From: Shewanella pneumatophori
Lineage (GTDB): Bacteria > Pseudomonadota > Gammaproteobacteria > Enterobacterales > Shewanellaceae
Direction: 5' to 3'
Assembly (NCBI RefSeq): GCF_023283895.1
Contig: NZ_JAKILB010000024.1
Span: 1 to 38,139, forward strand
Length of the DNA: 38,139 nt
The position numbers and the translations under genes are program-made. Position 1 is the stretch's first letter. Every line of letters starts with the position of its first letter. Below, in pieces: positions 1 through 8,171 of the stretch. The notes under the pieces were generated by a model. That model was not told the DNA's origin. It saw nothing but the letters and a program-made list of their open reading frames with translations, and did not search any database.

Positions 1-106
1 ATAGAGTTGTGGCACCACCTGAATCCATTCCGAACTCAGAAGTGAAACGCAATATCGCCGATGGTAGTGTGGGGTCTCCCCATGTGAGAGTAGGTCATTT
101 CCAGGC
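1..106 (+). rRNA. rrf: 5S ribosomal RNA, 5' end cut off by the window
   Basis: The sequence aligns by eye with gammaproteobacterial 5S rRNA. It contains the invariant core CCGAACTCAGAAGTGAAACG near 31-50, then GCCGATGGTAGTGTGGGGTC and the CCCCATGTGAGAGTAGG helix, and closes with CCAGGC at 101-106, which would pair with the missing 5' end. About 11-12 nucleotides of the 5' end lie outside the window. This is the distal end of an rRNA operon reading rightward. No tRNA follows before the terminator. Confidence 0.95.
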
Positions 107-132
107 GCCTAATTATTCTCGAAAGAGAGGCG

Positions 133-166
133 AAAAAGCCCTAGCAAACAACGCTAGGGCTTTTTT
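133..166 (+). terminator. rRNA operon terminator
   Basis: The 8-bp perfect stem GCCCTAGC (138-145) / GCTAGGGC (153-160) has a 7-nt loop, is preceded by an A tract and followed by six T. It lies about 27 bp past the 5S gene, a normal position for an intrinsic rRNA terminator. Confidence 0.9.
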
Positions 167-481
167 CGTATATACGCTGCGCGAGAAGAACGACTCCCAA
201 CGTCGCCCCGCCGCTGAGCTTGGCCAGAAACTGCGTCCATGCGTTTCAGGCATTCGGCACATCCGTGTACCTCGCCTCCAGCTTCGAAGGCAAGCTTCTT
301 CGCGTTCACTCTTCACTTAAAGCAGAGGGGCTGAATACTGCGTCTTCAAAACGCCTCACTTTCACCCCCATGTGTTCGCTGCGCGAACTACGAGAGTAGC
401 GCGAAGCTGTTCATTTTTAGGCGCCACTTTGATTTCACTTTTGTAAAAGTGAAGACAAAACAGAATTCTCGAAAGATAATA
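167..481. other. Non-coding block after the rRNA operon, G+C-rich, with small hairpins
   Basis: No credible gene is seen. The part from about 180 to 410 is richer in G+C than its surroundings. It holds a palindrome CGTATATACG (167-176), a hairpin GTTCGC-TGC-GCGAAC (374-388) and a hairpin TTCACTTTT-GT-AAAAGTGAA (434-453). The 12-mer ATTCTCGAAAGA occurs at 115-126 and again at 465-476, so the block is bounded by a direct repeat. It may be an interspersed repeat remnant or an old duplication of the post-5S region; neither can be decided here. Confidence 0.5.
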
Positions 482-512
482 AAAAAAGCCCGCTAAGATG
501 TAGCGGGCTTTT
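482..512 (-). terminator. Terminator of the mutT end of the pil-coaE-zapD-yacG-mutT strand
   Basis: The stem AGCCCGCT / AGCGGGCT has flanking A and T tracts on both sides, so it can work in both directions. Read on the minus strand it ends in seven T and lies 25 bp past the mutT stop codon. It separates convergent transcription of mutT and the rRNA operon. Confidence 0.85.
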
Positions 513-537
513 CATGAGTAATTTTAACAAGCTGATA

Positions 538-924
538 TTAGCTTAGGATCTTTTCCAAAATAGCCTTATTGGCTTCTGGGAAGTCGTATTGTTGTAGATG
601 TTCTTTCTCTATCCAGCTGACTTGCTGGCCTTCCATACCGTGCGCAGCACCGCTAAAGTTTTCTACCCAATGAATATCGAGGAATACTTTTTTATCGCCG
701 TAATCGTGATGAATTTCCATCATTGGCTCGGTATGAACAACATCCAAGTTAACCTCTTCTTTAAGCTCTCTAATTAATGCTTCAGAAGTTGTTTCACCTT
801 GTTCTACCTTACCACCCGGGAACTCCCATTTTCCGCCTTGATGAAGTTCTTGTGGGCGCTTAGCTAAAAGAATTCTATTTCCATCTTTAATTACACCTAC
901 AGCAACATGGACTAGTTTAGTCAT
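538..924 (-). CDS. mutT: 8-oxo-dGTP diphosphatase MutT (Nudix hydrolase)
   Basis: A protein of 128 residues, the usual MutT length. In the known family it hydrolyses oxidised dGTP to the monophosphate so that 8-oxoguanine is not built into DNA, preventing A:T to C:G changes; it acts in the cytosol with Mg2+. The Nudix box spans about residues 38-60: G38, E44, R52, E53, E56 and E57 are all present. The glycine usually found near the end of the box (position 59) is asparagine, a tolerated change. An N-terminal strand VAVGVIKDGNRILLAKRP precedes it. The ATG overlaps the last four bases of yacG, so the two are translationally coupled. The order yacG-mutT next to coaE and zapD is standard for the order. 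A GO-like Nudix paralogue is the only real alternative. Confidence 0.93.
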   Translation of the reverse strand: MTKLVHVAVGVIKDGNRILLAKRPQELHQGGKWEFPGGKVEQGETTSEALIRELKEEVNLDVVHTEPMMEIHHDYGDKKVFLDIHWVENFSGAAHGMEGQQVSWIEKEHLQQYDFPEANKAILEKILS

Positions 925-1157
925 TGATATTTTCCATCATCTGAAGGCTCGCCTACAAAAAACTCAGCTTCATCGTATCCCAATTGATCTAGTAACTCAG
1001 GATCAAATTGTGGTTTAACAGGAATTGCATGCTTTTCAGAAGCCCAATCTCCAAGATCGATGAGTTTACAGCGATCACTACAAAAAGGCTTAAATTTAGA
1101 TTCAGCGTTCCATTCAACAGATTGCTGACAGGTTGGGCATTTTACTGATAAAGACAT
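921..1157 (-). CDS. yacG: Zinc-binding DNA gyrase inhibitor YacG
   Basis: A small protein of 78 residues. Four cysteines, C7-x2-C10 and C26-x3-C30, form the zinc site typical of YacG; the C-terminal tail is acidic and probably disordered. In E. coli YacG binds the GyrB subunit and blocks DNA binding by gyrase; the same role is inferred here. It overlaps mutT by 4 bp (stop and start codons share ATGA) and follows zapD by about 59 bp, so it is a member of the same minus-strand operon. The length and cysteine spacing leave little doubt about the family. Confidence 0.93.
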   Translation of the reverse strand: MSLSVKCPTCQQSVEWNAESKFKPFCSDRCKLIDLGDWASEKHAIPVKPQFDPELLDQLGYDEAEFFVGEPSDDGKYQ

Positions 1158-1216
1158 AATAGACCTCGCCAGCTATAAATCTGACGTTTGAAAGTGTATA
1201 AGGTAATTTTAAAGGC

Positions 1217-1951
1217 TTAACTGCAGGTTGCCAACTCGAATTCAATAGCTTGGTCAGAATGCTTTTGCTCATCAAAACGTACAAAGTGGATGGCATAGCG
1301 GTTTCTATGTCCACTTATAGTTGGGTAGCAACCTTGTTCCGCAGTGAGTTTTACTCTAATTAATGATAATGCTTGTTCACTAGTTCCTTGATAGAAACCG
1401 CCATTGGCATGCTTGCTTTGGTAGCTAGTCGTTTGTCTGGTTAACTCAAGCAGTAGGTTGATGGGGGCTAATAGACTTGAAAACTGACTCATCCAATCTT
1501 GGTATTCTTCTTGGCGAACATGCCAAGGTTTGGCAAGCCAATAATGAAGTTGTGGTAAGTCGAAATTACAACTAGCTCCAGGCATATTAAATCTTTGTCT
1601 TAATGCTGTGAGAAAGCGGTTTTGTTTTAATTCATGCCCTGGTCGCAGTGCAACTTGTAATATGTCTCTTGCTGCGCTCAGTCTAGATATATATATAGCT
1701 ATTTGTTCGTCATCAATTGATGGTAGTGATTGCCACTTTGAGAGTGCAAATAGTTGTCTGTCGACATCTTTTAGTACTTCACCGCGATAATCGCATCGCT
1801 CAGTGAGTTCGCATAATGAAAAGAGTGGATCGAAGCACCGATGTTGGTGGTCATGATCTAAGTTAGCCTGCAATTGCTGCGCTAAATATTCAAGGCGCAA
1901 GTAACTACGGATTTTTTCATTTAGTGGCTGTTCATAGATCAAATTTGTCAT
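1217..1951 (-). CDS. zapD: Cell division protein ZapD (YacF)
   Basis: A soluble protein of 244 residues with no membrane segment, matching the ZapD/DUF1342 family in length and in its opening (about residues 3-25, YEQPLNEKIRSYLRLEYLAQ, a family hallmark). ZapD binds the C-terminal tail of FtsZ and cross-links FtsZ filaments, helping Z-ring assembly at midcell. It starts 8 bp after the coaE stop; no strong ribosome-binding site is seen, consistent with coupling to coaE. A 59-bp spacer leads to yacG. Confidence 0.93.
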   Translation of the reverse strand: MTNLIYEQPLNEKIRSYLRLEYLAQQLQANLDHDHQHRCFDPLFSLCELTERCDYRGEVLKDVDRQLFALSKWQSLPSIDDEQIAIYISRLSAARDILQVALRPGHELKQNRFLTALRQRFNMPGASCNFDLPQLHYWLAKPWHVRQEEYQDWMSQFSSLLAPINLLLELTRQTTSYQSKHANGGFYQGTSEQALSLIRVKLTAEQGCYPTISGHRNRYAIHFVRFDEQKHSDQAIEFELATCS

Positions 1952-1959
1952 GGCGTCAT

Positions 1960-2565
1960 TTAGGAATTATTAGCTAAATTCAAATAAAGGTTATGCAGTG
2001 CTTGTACCTTGCACTTTAACGCCGATATCTCTCCCTGGTTGTCTATGACATCATCAGCTTTTGACAGTTTTTCAGCTCTTGAAGCTTGGCTGCCTATTAT
2101 ATTTTTTACCTGTTGAACGGTAACTGCATCTCTATCGACCGTTCTTTGTTGTTGTAACTCAGGTGAAATATCCACCAAAAGAGTACGATCTACTAAGCTA
2201 TCTAACCCGTTCTCAAATAGCAAGGGGACAACCATAATTACATAGTCAGATTGCGCCTCTTTACATTGTTGCAGCATAGTCTCTCTGATCAGCGGGTGTA
2301 ACAGTTTGTTCAGCCAAAGGCGTTCAGAATCATCCTCAAAAATAAGCTCCCTTAGTTTTGAGCGATTTAGGTTGCCATCAGTTAGCAAGATTTGAGAACC
2401 AAAATGCGCAACTATGCTATTTAAGCCGTTTGAGTTTGGCTGTACAACTTCTCTGGCAACGATATCCGCATCGACCAATGTTATGCCTAAGTCAGCAAAA
2501 ATATTAGCAACAGTTGTTTTGCCACTGCCAATGCCACCAGTGAGTCCAATGATATAACTGGCCAT
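1960..2565 (-). CDS. coaE: Dephospho-CoA kinase
   Basis: A protein of 201 residues catalysing the last step of coenzyme A synthesis, ATP-dependent phosphorylation of the 3'-hydroxyl of dephospho-CoA, in the cytosol. The N-terminal P-loop is GGIGSGKT (residues 10-17); DADIVAREV (about 32-40) is the substrate-binding aspartate region; the lid and C-terminal helix follow the family. It starts 18 bp after the pilD stop and ends 8 bp before zapD. Linkage of pilD to coaE is widespread in gammaproteobacteria and supports both calls. Confidence 0.95.
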   Translation of the reverse strand: MASYIIGLTGGIGSGKTTVANIFADLGITLVDADIVAREVVQPNSNGLNSIVAHFGSQILLTDGNLNRSKLRELIFEDDSERLWLNKLLHPLIRETMLQQCKEAQSDYVIMVVPLLFENGLDSLVDRTLLVDISPELQQQRTVDRDAVTVQQVKNIIGSQASRAEKLSKADDVIDNQGEISALKCKVQALHNLYLNLANNS

Positions 2566-2583
2566 ATGATATTTTATCTCTTG

Positions 2584-3495
2584 TTATAAAGTGGATAGGT
2601 ACCAATTTGTTATAGACTCACCCCAAATCATAGCAATCCAACCTGCTGCAGCAATATAAGGACCAAATGGAATAGGATTACCTTGGTTTAGCTTTTTGAA
2701 GACGATAAGTGCGATGCCTATAACTGCGCCGACAAGTGATGATAGTAGTATTACAAGCGGTAATACTTGCCAACCAAACCATGCACCAAATACGGCTAAT
2801 AACTTAAAGTCGCCGTAGCCCATTCCATCCTTACCTGTGAGTAGTTTAAATACCCAAAATACGCTCCAAAGACTTAAGTAACCGGCTGCGGCACCGATTA
2901 ACGCATTTGAAGTACTGGCAAAAGTTGCATCTAGGTTTACGATAAGTCCAAGCCATAGTAGAGGTAGTGTAATTTGATCTGGAAGAAGCATTTCATCTAA
3001 ATCAATACCTGTAAGCGCAATAAGGCAAAAAGTAAGTGCGCTTGTTAATACAAATTCAAGACTTGGGCCATAATGCCAAGCCAAGAAAGCAATCAGAGAA
3101 CCAGTGATTAACTCCACTAGGGGATAGCGTGCGGAAATAGGGGTGCTGCATGCGGCGCATTTTCCTTTAAGCATTAACCAGCCGAGGATCGGTAGGTTAT
3201 GAATAGGCTTAATATTGGTTTTGCATTTAGGGCATGCAGAACCTGGTATTACGAGGTTGTATTTTTCAGGAAAGGCGTCAATTGGCGCTTCTAGCTTTTT
3301 TTGGTTTGCGTCGAAAACCTCTTGCTTATATTCACTTAGGTAGTGATTACACTCTTGTTGCCAGTCTCGTTTCATCATTACGGGCATACGATGAATGACC
3401 ACGTTTAAGAAGCTACCGATTACAGCGGCAAACACAAAGCTTAACGAGATAAAAAGCCAAGGAAGCTGGCTAAAAACAGAAATTAGTTCAGTCAT
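2584..3495 (-). CDS. pilD: Type IV prepilin peptidase / N-methyltransferase PilD
   Basis: A polytopic inner-membrane aspartic protease of 303 residues that cleaves prepilins after the leader glycine and methylates the new N-terminal phenylalanine. It usually serves both the type IV pilus and type II secretion. The cytoplasmic loop carries the zinc-type cysteine pairs C88-x2-C91 and C113-x2-C116. One catalytic aspartate lies in IDLDEMLLPD (D165/D167 region), the other is D229 in GMGYGD. Seven to eight hydrophobic segments are visible. The start used here gives the expected hydrophobic N-terminus; upstream is only a weak A-rich ribosome site. Downstream of pilC by 68 bp. Confidence 0.95.
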   Translation of the reverse strand: MTELISVFSQLPWLFISLSFVFAAVIGSFLNVVIHRMPVMMKRDWQQECNHYLSEYKQEVFDANQKKLEAPIDAFPEKYNLVIPGSACPKCKTNIKPIHNLPILGWLMLKGKCAACSTPISARYPLVELITGSLIAFLAWHYGPSLEFVLTSALTFCLIALTGIDLDEMLLPDQITLPLLWLGLIVNLDATFASTSNALIGAAAGYLSLWSVFWVFKLLTGKDGMGYGDFKLLAVFGAWFGWQVLPLVILLSSLVGAVIGIALIVFKKLNQGNPIPFGPYIAAAGWIAMIWGESITNWYLSTL

Positions 3496-3563
3496 TATTT
3501 TTCTTTTGGTCTAACAGCTACCTAAATAGCAGATGGTGAATACTGATGTATTCAATAATACAT

Positions 3564-4832
3564 TTATCCTACTACATTACCCATTTCGAAAATAGGTAAG
3601 TACATACCAACAATCAAGCCGCCAACAACGGTACCGATTACAACCATCATAATAGGTTCAATTAGGCTAGATAGGCCATCTACGGCGTCATCAACTTGCA
3701 TTTCATAAATATTAGCGACTTTATTTAGCATATTGTCTAGTGAGCCGGATTCTTCACCAATCATAACCATTTGAATTAACATATCAGGAAATAGGCCTGT
3801 AGTGCGCATGGCTACATTCATTTGCATACCAGACATCACCTCTGTACGAATTTTTAAAATAGCTTTTTTATACACGGCGTTACCAGAGGCTCCTGCTGCA
3901 GACTCTAAACCATCAATTAAAGGTACGCCGGCTGCAAATGTTGTAGCAAGGGTTCGGGCAAACCTTGCCATGGCGCCTTTATGTAATATGTCACCGATAG
4001 CGGGGATTTTAAGTACGAATTCATCGACTCTATCTCGAAATAGTTGTGAATTACGATGAGCCCTTTTAAAGCCCCAAACTCCCACAATTATTGCTATTAC
4101 AAAGATATACCAAGAAGCTTGCAGCCAGCGGGATATACCAATAATGAATTGAGTAAACGCAGGTAACTCAGCACCAAAACCGTTAAAGATATCTTCAAAT
4201 TGAGGTACAACAAATAGAAGCAGTAATGCTGTGACCAAAACTGCGACAACCACAACAGCAGCTGGATAGAACATAGCTTTTTTGATTTTGGATTTTAAGG
4301 CTTCTGATTTTTCGCGGTAAGTCGCGATCCTATCAAATACCTGATCAAGCGAACCTGAGTGCTCACCCGCTCCAACAAGGTCAACGTATAAATCATCAAA
4401 ATACAATCTGTGTGGCCTTAAAGCCTCTGACAATGGAATACCTGATTGAACATCGTTGACTATAGTTGCTAATAGCTCCCTCATTTTCGGCTTTTCATGG
4501 CCTTTTCCCAAAAGCTCTAAGGTTGTGACGATAGGGACACCTGCAGCAAGCATGGTCGCTATTTGACGAGTAACCATGGCGATATCCATGGGTTTGATTT
4601 TTTTTTCTGACTTAAATAGTGGAGGGGACTTTTTACGCACGCCTTTAGGAATAACGCCTTGAGCTTTTAACTGTGCTCTAATTTCCGCACTAGATACACC
4701 ACGCAACTCCCCCGATGTTTTACCACCATCTCGATTGGTACCGTTCCACGTATAAGTAACAACTTTTGGCTGGCTTTTCTGGGCTTTTTTTCGTTCTCTT
4801 GATTGTTTTGACGTTTTAGTTGCGATTGCCAT
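3564..4832 (-). CDS. pilC: Type IV pilus inner-membrane platform protein PilC
   Basis: A protein of 422 residues of the type II secretion F family. Two homologous cytoplasmic domains begin at about residues 80 (MVTRQIATMLAAGVPIVTTL) and 285 (FARTLATTFAAGVPLIDGL). Membrane segments lie near 188-215, 243-263 and 390-415. It anchors the PilB and PilT motors to the pilus base. The basic, lysine-rich N-terminal stretch is usual for PilC. A ribosome site AAGG precedes the ATG. It lies 92 bp past pilB, longer than the other spacers, and before pilD in a pilABCD arrangement. Confidence 0.95.
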   Translation of the reverse strand: MAIATKTSKQSRERKKAQKSQPKVVTYTWNGTNRDGGKTSGELRGVSSAEIRAQLKAQGVIPKGVRKKSPPLFKSEKKIKPMDIAMVTRQIATMLAAGVPIVTTLELLGKGHEKPKMRELLATIVNDVQSGIPLSEALRPHRLYFDDLYVDLVGAGEHSGSLDQVFDRIATYREKSEALKSKIKKAMFYPAAVVVVAVLVTALLLLFVVPQFEDIFNGFGAELPAFTQFIIGISRWLQASWYIFVIAIIVGVWGFKRAHRNSQLFRDRVDEFVLKIPAIGDILHKGAMARFARTLATTFAAGVPLIDGLESAAGASGNAVYKKAILKIRTEVMSGMQMNVAMRTTGLFPDMLIQMVMIGEESGSLDNMLNKVANIYEMQVDDAVDGLSSLIEPIMMVVIGTVVGGLIVGMYLPIFEMGNVVG

Positions 4833-4924
4833 AGTGGGCCTTGTAGTTGATTACTTGTAGTAGCGCCTTGTTTTGTCGCTTTTTTTGTCACCCTAGAGAT
4901 AAAGCATAGCTATTTTTAGCTCAA

Positions 4925-6634
4925 TCAGAAGCTTGTTACACGGTTAACTTCGGCAATGCTAGTGACTCCTTGAATCACTTTTAAAAGTCCAGAATCTCTG
5001 AGATCTCGCATTCCTTGAAGTTTAGCCTGCTTAAGAATTTGTAATGAATTACCACCTTCCATGATAGTACGAGCAATTTCATCAGACATTTTCATTACTT
5101 CATAAATACCAACACGGCCTTTATAGCCGCCAGAGCATAGATCACAGCCGACAGGTTTGTGCGGGGTTATTCCGCTATCAATTTGCTGCTGAGTAAAACC
5201 AAGCTTGAGTAACGCTTCTGCTGGAATTTGTTCCGGCTCTTTACAACTGGTACATAAGCGACGTGATAAACGCTGGGCGATAATCAGATTTACCGAGCTG
5301 GCAATGTTATAACCTGGCACGCCCATATTGATCAGACGGGTTAATGTTTCTGCTGCGGAGTTGGTGTGTAGAGTTGATAAAACTAAGTGGCCAGTTTGCG
5401 CTGCTTTGATAGCAATTTCTGCGGTTTCTAAATCGCGGATCTCACCGACCATTACCACATCTGGATCTTGACGTAGAAATGAGCGTAGCGCGGAAGCAAA
5501 GGTTAGCCCTGCTTTTAAATTAATATGAACTTGGTTTACACCTTCAAGGTTAATTTCGACCGGATCTTCTGCAGTAGAAATATTACGTTCTTCGGTATTG
5601 AGAATATTAAGTCCAGTATAGAGTGAGACAGTTTTACCTGAACCAGTAGGCCCAGTTACTAATATCATTCCTTGCGGCTTTTGCAGCATCTCTTCGTATA
5701 GCAAGCGCTGGTCATCCTCATAACCCAGCTTTTCGATACCAAGTTGTGCAGATGAGGAGTCTAAAATACGCATTACGATTTTCTCACCCCAAATAGTGGG
5801 CAAGGTACTAACACGAAAATCGATAGACTTGCTGCGCGACAGCTTCATCTTAATGCGACCATCTTGTGGTACCCGGCGCTCTGCAATATCAAGTTTTGAC
5901 ATTACTTTTAAGCGAGCTGAAATACGTCCCGATAAATTTACTGGAGGCTCTGATACTTCATGCAATATGCCGTCGATACGAAAGCGAATACGGTAGCGTT
6001 TTTCATAAGGCTCAAAGTGCAAGTCTGACGCGCCTTTACGAATAGCATCGGTAAGAATTTTGTTGATATAGATAACAATAGGGGCATCATCTTTGCCTGT
6101 GCCATCTTGTTCTTCATCGCGCTTGTCTGTATCGGTAACCTCTATTTCTGCTAATGCACCGTCATCAATGGCGCTTAAGTCTAAACTGCTAATGTCGTCT
6201 TCTAAAATAGTTTCCAGTGCTTTATCTAGCTTGTTATCCTCGACTAAAATAGCTTCGGTATGTAAGCCTGCACTGAACTGAAAATCCTCCAAAGCTATGA
6301 TATTCGTAGGGTCTGAAGTCGCTATATATAAACGATTTCCACGTTTAAACAGCGGGATACATCGATGCTTTTCGATTAGCTTTTTATTAAGGAAATCATC
6401 AGGAATTGAACTTATATCAAATTCATCCAAGTCAAGAAGTGGCGTTCCATACTCTTCGTAGCAAAGTTGAGCAATCTTTGACGCCGAAATAAGGCTGTTT
6501 TTGATTATAGTTGTAACTAAAGAAGTTTTTTGTTTACGTGAATTCGAAATAGCAGTCGAAATCTGCTCTTCGCTAAGTAAGCCTTTACGAATAAAGAGTG
6601 TGGATAAGCCTAAGTGTAGACCTGTTGTTGGCAT
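4925..6634 (-). CDS. pilB: Type IV pilus extension ATPase PilB
   Basis: A protein of 569 residues of the GspE/PilB secretion ATPase family that powers pilus extension from the cytoplasmic face of the inner membrane. An N-terminal MshEN-like domain covers roughly 10-150, followed by the ATPase domain with Walker A GPTGSGKT, the Asp box, Walker B DPDVVMVGEIRD and the His box (TLHTNSAAETL). A C-terminal four-cysteine zinc motif is present (CTSC ... CDLC). I chose the ATG at 6634, which follows GGA by 7 bases, over an in-frame TTG 12 bases upstream. It is separated from pilA by a strong hairpin, so its mRNA level is probably lower than that of pilA. Confidence 0.95.
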   Translation of the reverse strand: MPTTGLHLGLSTLFIRKGLLSEEQISTAISNSRKQKTSLVTTIIKNSLISASKIAQLCYEEYGTPLLDLDEFDISSIPDDFLNKKLIEKHRCIPLFKRGNRLYIATSDPTNIIALEDFQFSAGLHTEAILVEDNKLDKALETILEDDISSLDLSAIDDGALAEIEVTDTDKRDEEQDGTGKDDAPIVIYINKILTDAIRKGASDLHFEPYEKRYRIRFRIDGILHEVSEPPVNLSGRISARLKVMSKLDIAERRVPQDGRIKMKLSRSKSIDFRVSTLPTIWGEKIVMRILDSSSAQLGIEKLGYEDDQRLLYEEMLQKPQGMILVTGPTGSGKTVSLYTGLNILNTEERNISTAEDPVEINLEGVNQVHINLKAGLTFASALRSFLRQDPDVVMVGEIRDLETAEIAIKAAQTGHLVLSTLHTNSAAETLTRLINMGVPGYNIASSVNLIIAQRLSRRLCTSCKEPEQIPAEALLKLGFTQQQIDSGITPHKPVGCDLCSGGYKGRVGIYEVMKMSDEIARTIMEGGNSLQILKQAKLQGMRDLRDSGLLKVIQGVTSIAEVNRVTSF

Positions 6635-6650
6635 TGAATATTCCAATAAA

Positions 6651-6680
6651 ATTCGGGAGCAAAATTGCTCCCGAATTTTA
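6651..6680 (-). terminator. Hairpin between pilA and pilB (partial terminator)
   Basis: A perfect 12-bp inverted repeat, ATTCGGGAGCAA (6651-6662) and TTGCTCCCGAAT (6665-6676), with only two bases between the arms. On the minus strand it is followed by TTTTATT. It begins 9 bp past the pilA stop codon and ends just before the pilB ribosome site. The likely role is to end most pilA transcripts or protect their 3' ends while letting some read into pilB. Confidence 0.8.
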
Positions 6681-6685
6681 AATTA

Positions 6686-7165
6686 CTAGCAAAGACCAGC
6701 TTCTTGACAAGTACCAGATGCAACCCATTTAGTTGAGCCTGCAGTCGTAGGTGTGCCAGTTAATACATAAGTATAAGGGCCATCAGTAAACGTTGGATCA
6801 CCAACAGAAGTTACAGTGATTACTATTCCGCCGGCAGGGTCAATCACGTCTGGAGTATTAGCATCGTTATCGTCATCGACCATATTTGCATCAATTGACA
6901 CTGAGTCTACTTTAGGACCATCAGCCCAACCTGCAGCATCCTCTGATATATTTGCACAACTAGAACCTGTTTGAACACACACATCAACAGCTGTCTTTGC
7001 AGGAGTTGCAGCAAGTACGACTTCACTAAATTTTGCTCGTTGCGTATAAGTTTTATAAGCAGGCAGTGCAATCGCTGCCAAAATACCGATAATCGCCACT
7101 ACGATCATTAATTCAATTAGGGTGAAACCCTTAGCGTTTTTCATGTTCTTCATCTTATTTTGCAT
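6686..7165 (-). CDS. pilA: Type IV major pilin PilA (prepilin)
   Basis: A protein of 159 residues. The prepilin cleavage site is KG^FTLIEL after residue 13, followed by the hydrophobic alpha-1 stalk MIVVAIIGILAAIALPAY and conserved E18 (position 5 of the mature protein). Cysteines are at 63, 70, 153 and 159, so a C-terminal disulfide loop and a second pair are likely; the last residue is cysteine. The start at 7165 is set by GGAG six bases before ATG. An in-frame ATG 12 bases upstream overlaps that site and is not credible; internal ATGs at residues 5 and 8 would give shorter leaders. The middle has an acidic stretch, VDDDNDANTPD (96-106). First gene of pilABCD. Confidence 0.95.
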   Translation of the reverse strand: MQNKMKNMKNAKGFTLIELMIVVAIIGILAAIALPAYKTYTQRAKFSEVVLAATPAKTAVDVCVQTGSSCANISEDAAGWADGPKVDSVSIDANMVDDDNDANTPDVIDPAGGIVITVTSVGDPTFTDGPYTYVLTGTPTTAGSTKWVASGTCQEAGLC

Positions 7166-7431
7166 GTCTATCTCCATTAGAAAGATGTTTGAATTGTGAT
7201 TAAATCTATAGTGGCTAACCTAAAAATTAGAGCTCGTATCTTGTTATGAACGTGCTGGCTTGAATTGGGTTAGTACTTCATAAAATCATCATTCGTTAAA
7301 TGTGTGCGTCAACCCTGCTGAGTGCTCCTGCGTTAGCGTGTCGCAATATCCAAACTTGCCTTTGGTGTGTGAAGTAAATTGTTCACCTAAAAGCATGGCG
7401 ACGAGTCATCCGTTTATCCCTTTAACTAATC

Positions 7432-7447
7432 TTTAACCTAGGTTAAA
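7432..7447. repeat. 16-bp perfect palindrome
   Basis: TTTAACCTAGGTTAAA reads the same on both strands. It lies about 270 bp upstream of the pilA start. Palindromes of this length often mark dimeric regulator sites, but no known consensus is matched. Confidence 0.5.
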
Positions 7448-8051
7448 AATTAACTGCAGGAGTTATCATTTAAAAACGATGAAAAGAGAGTCTTTTTTCA
7501 ACAAAGGACATAAGATTACTCATCCAGTGCTTTAGCTATTTAGCAGCTAAAAAGTCCAATTGCTGTTTAATTAGACTGTGCCATTAATCGTTTCTAATTG
7601 TTCTAACCGAGTCTGCACATCGGTATACCTGCAAGTTAGTACAAAGGTGGGTAAAATGGAATAGTGAAATGTAATTAATGCGTTATTTTATTGTGTGTTT
7701 GGTTGTTTTTGCGTTTTGATATGGTTTTGCGGCTGTCTGTTTAGTGTTGATTGCTATTTTTTTGGCAGAAGTAAACAGAGTGTCAATTTTTTGAGCGTTC
7801 GCTATCTAACAATGAAATATGCAATCAGCAGAGTGATCTATAGTAATTATTTGCTAATTAAGTAGTTGCTTAGGTGGTTGTTTGGATGGCTATTTAAGTA
7901 ATGGCTTAATTAACAGGTTGAGTTGCTGTGCACGCCAGAAAACTATAGAGGAAAATAGATTAAATGACTTAGTAAGAGCGCAGTCTTTTAATCTGTATTA
8001 GTAGTATGTTTTTGAACTAAGTCATCTCAATTGAAAGGTATGGCTTAGTTG

Positions 8052-8087
8052 TTTAGTTAGCTCTTTAGTTAGCTCTTTAATTAGTTA
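8052..8087. repeat. 12-bp tandem repeat
   Basis: TTTAGTTAGCTC occurs twice head to tail (8052-8063 and 8064-8075), followed by a diverged unit TTTAATTAGTTA (8076-8087). A related TTTAAGTTAGCTC is found at about 8098-8110. The array is small and in non-coding DNA. Confidence 0.75.
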
Positions 8088-8149
8088 TGAATTGGCTTTT
8101 AAGTTAGCTCTTGAGCATGTTCGTGAATGAGTATTTTAGTAAACAACGA

Positions 8150-8171
8150 GCTAGCACTTAATAGTGCTAGC
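8150..8171 (-). terminator. Hairpin downstream of nadC
   Basis: GCTAGCAC and GTGCTAGC form an 8-bp perfect stem with a 6-nt loop about 75 bp past the nadC stop. The tract after it on the minus strand (TCGTTGTTT) is only partly T-rich, so it is a plausible but weak intrinsic terminator. Confidence 0.5.

Noticed and set aside
9..320. Open frame of about 100 codons across the 5S gene and its terminator
   Set aside because: It overlaps the rRNA gene and its terminator, lacks a ribosome site and resembles no protein.
3802..4059. Plus-strand frame inside pilC
   Set aside because: Antisense to a clearly conserved pilus gene, without a ribosome site.
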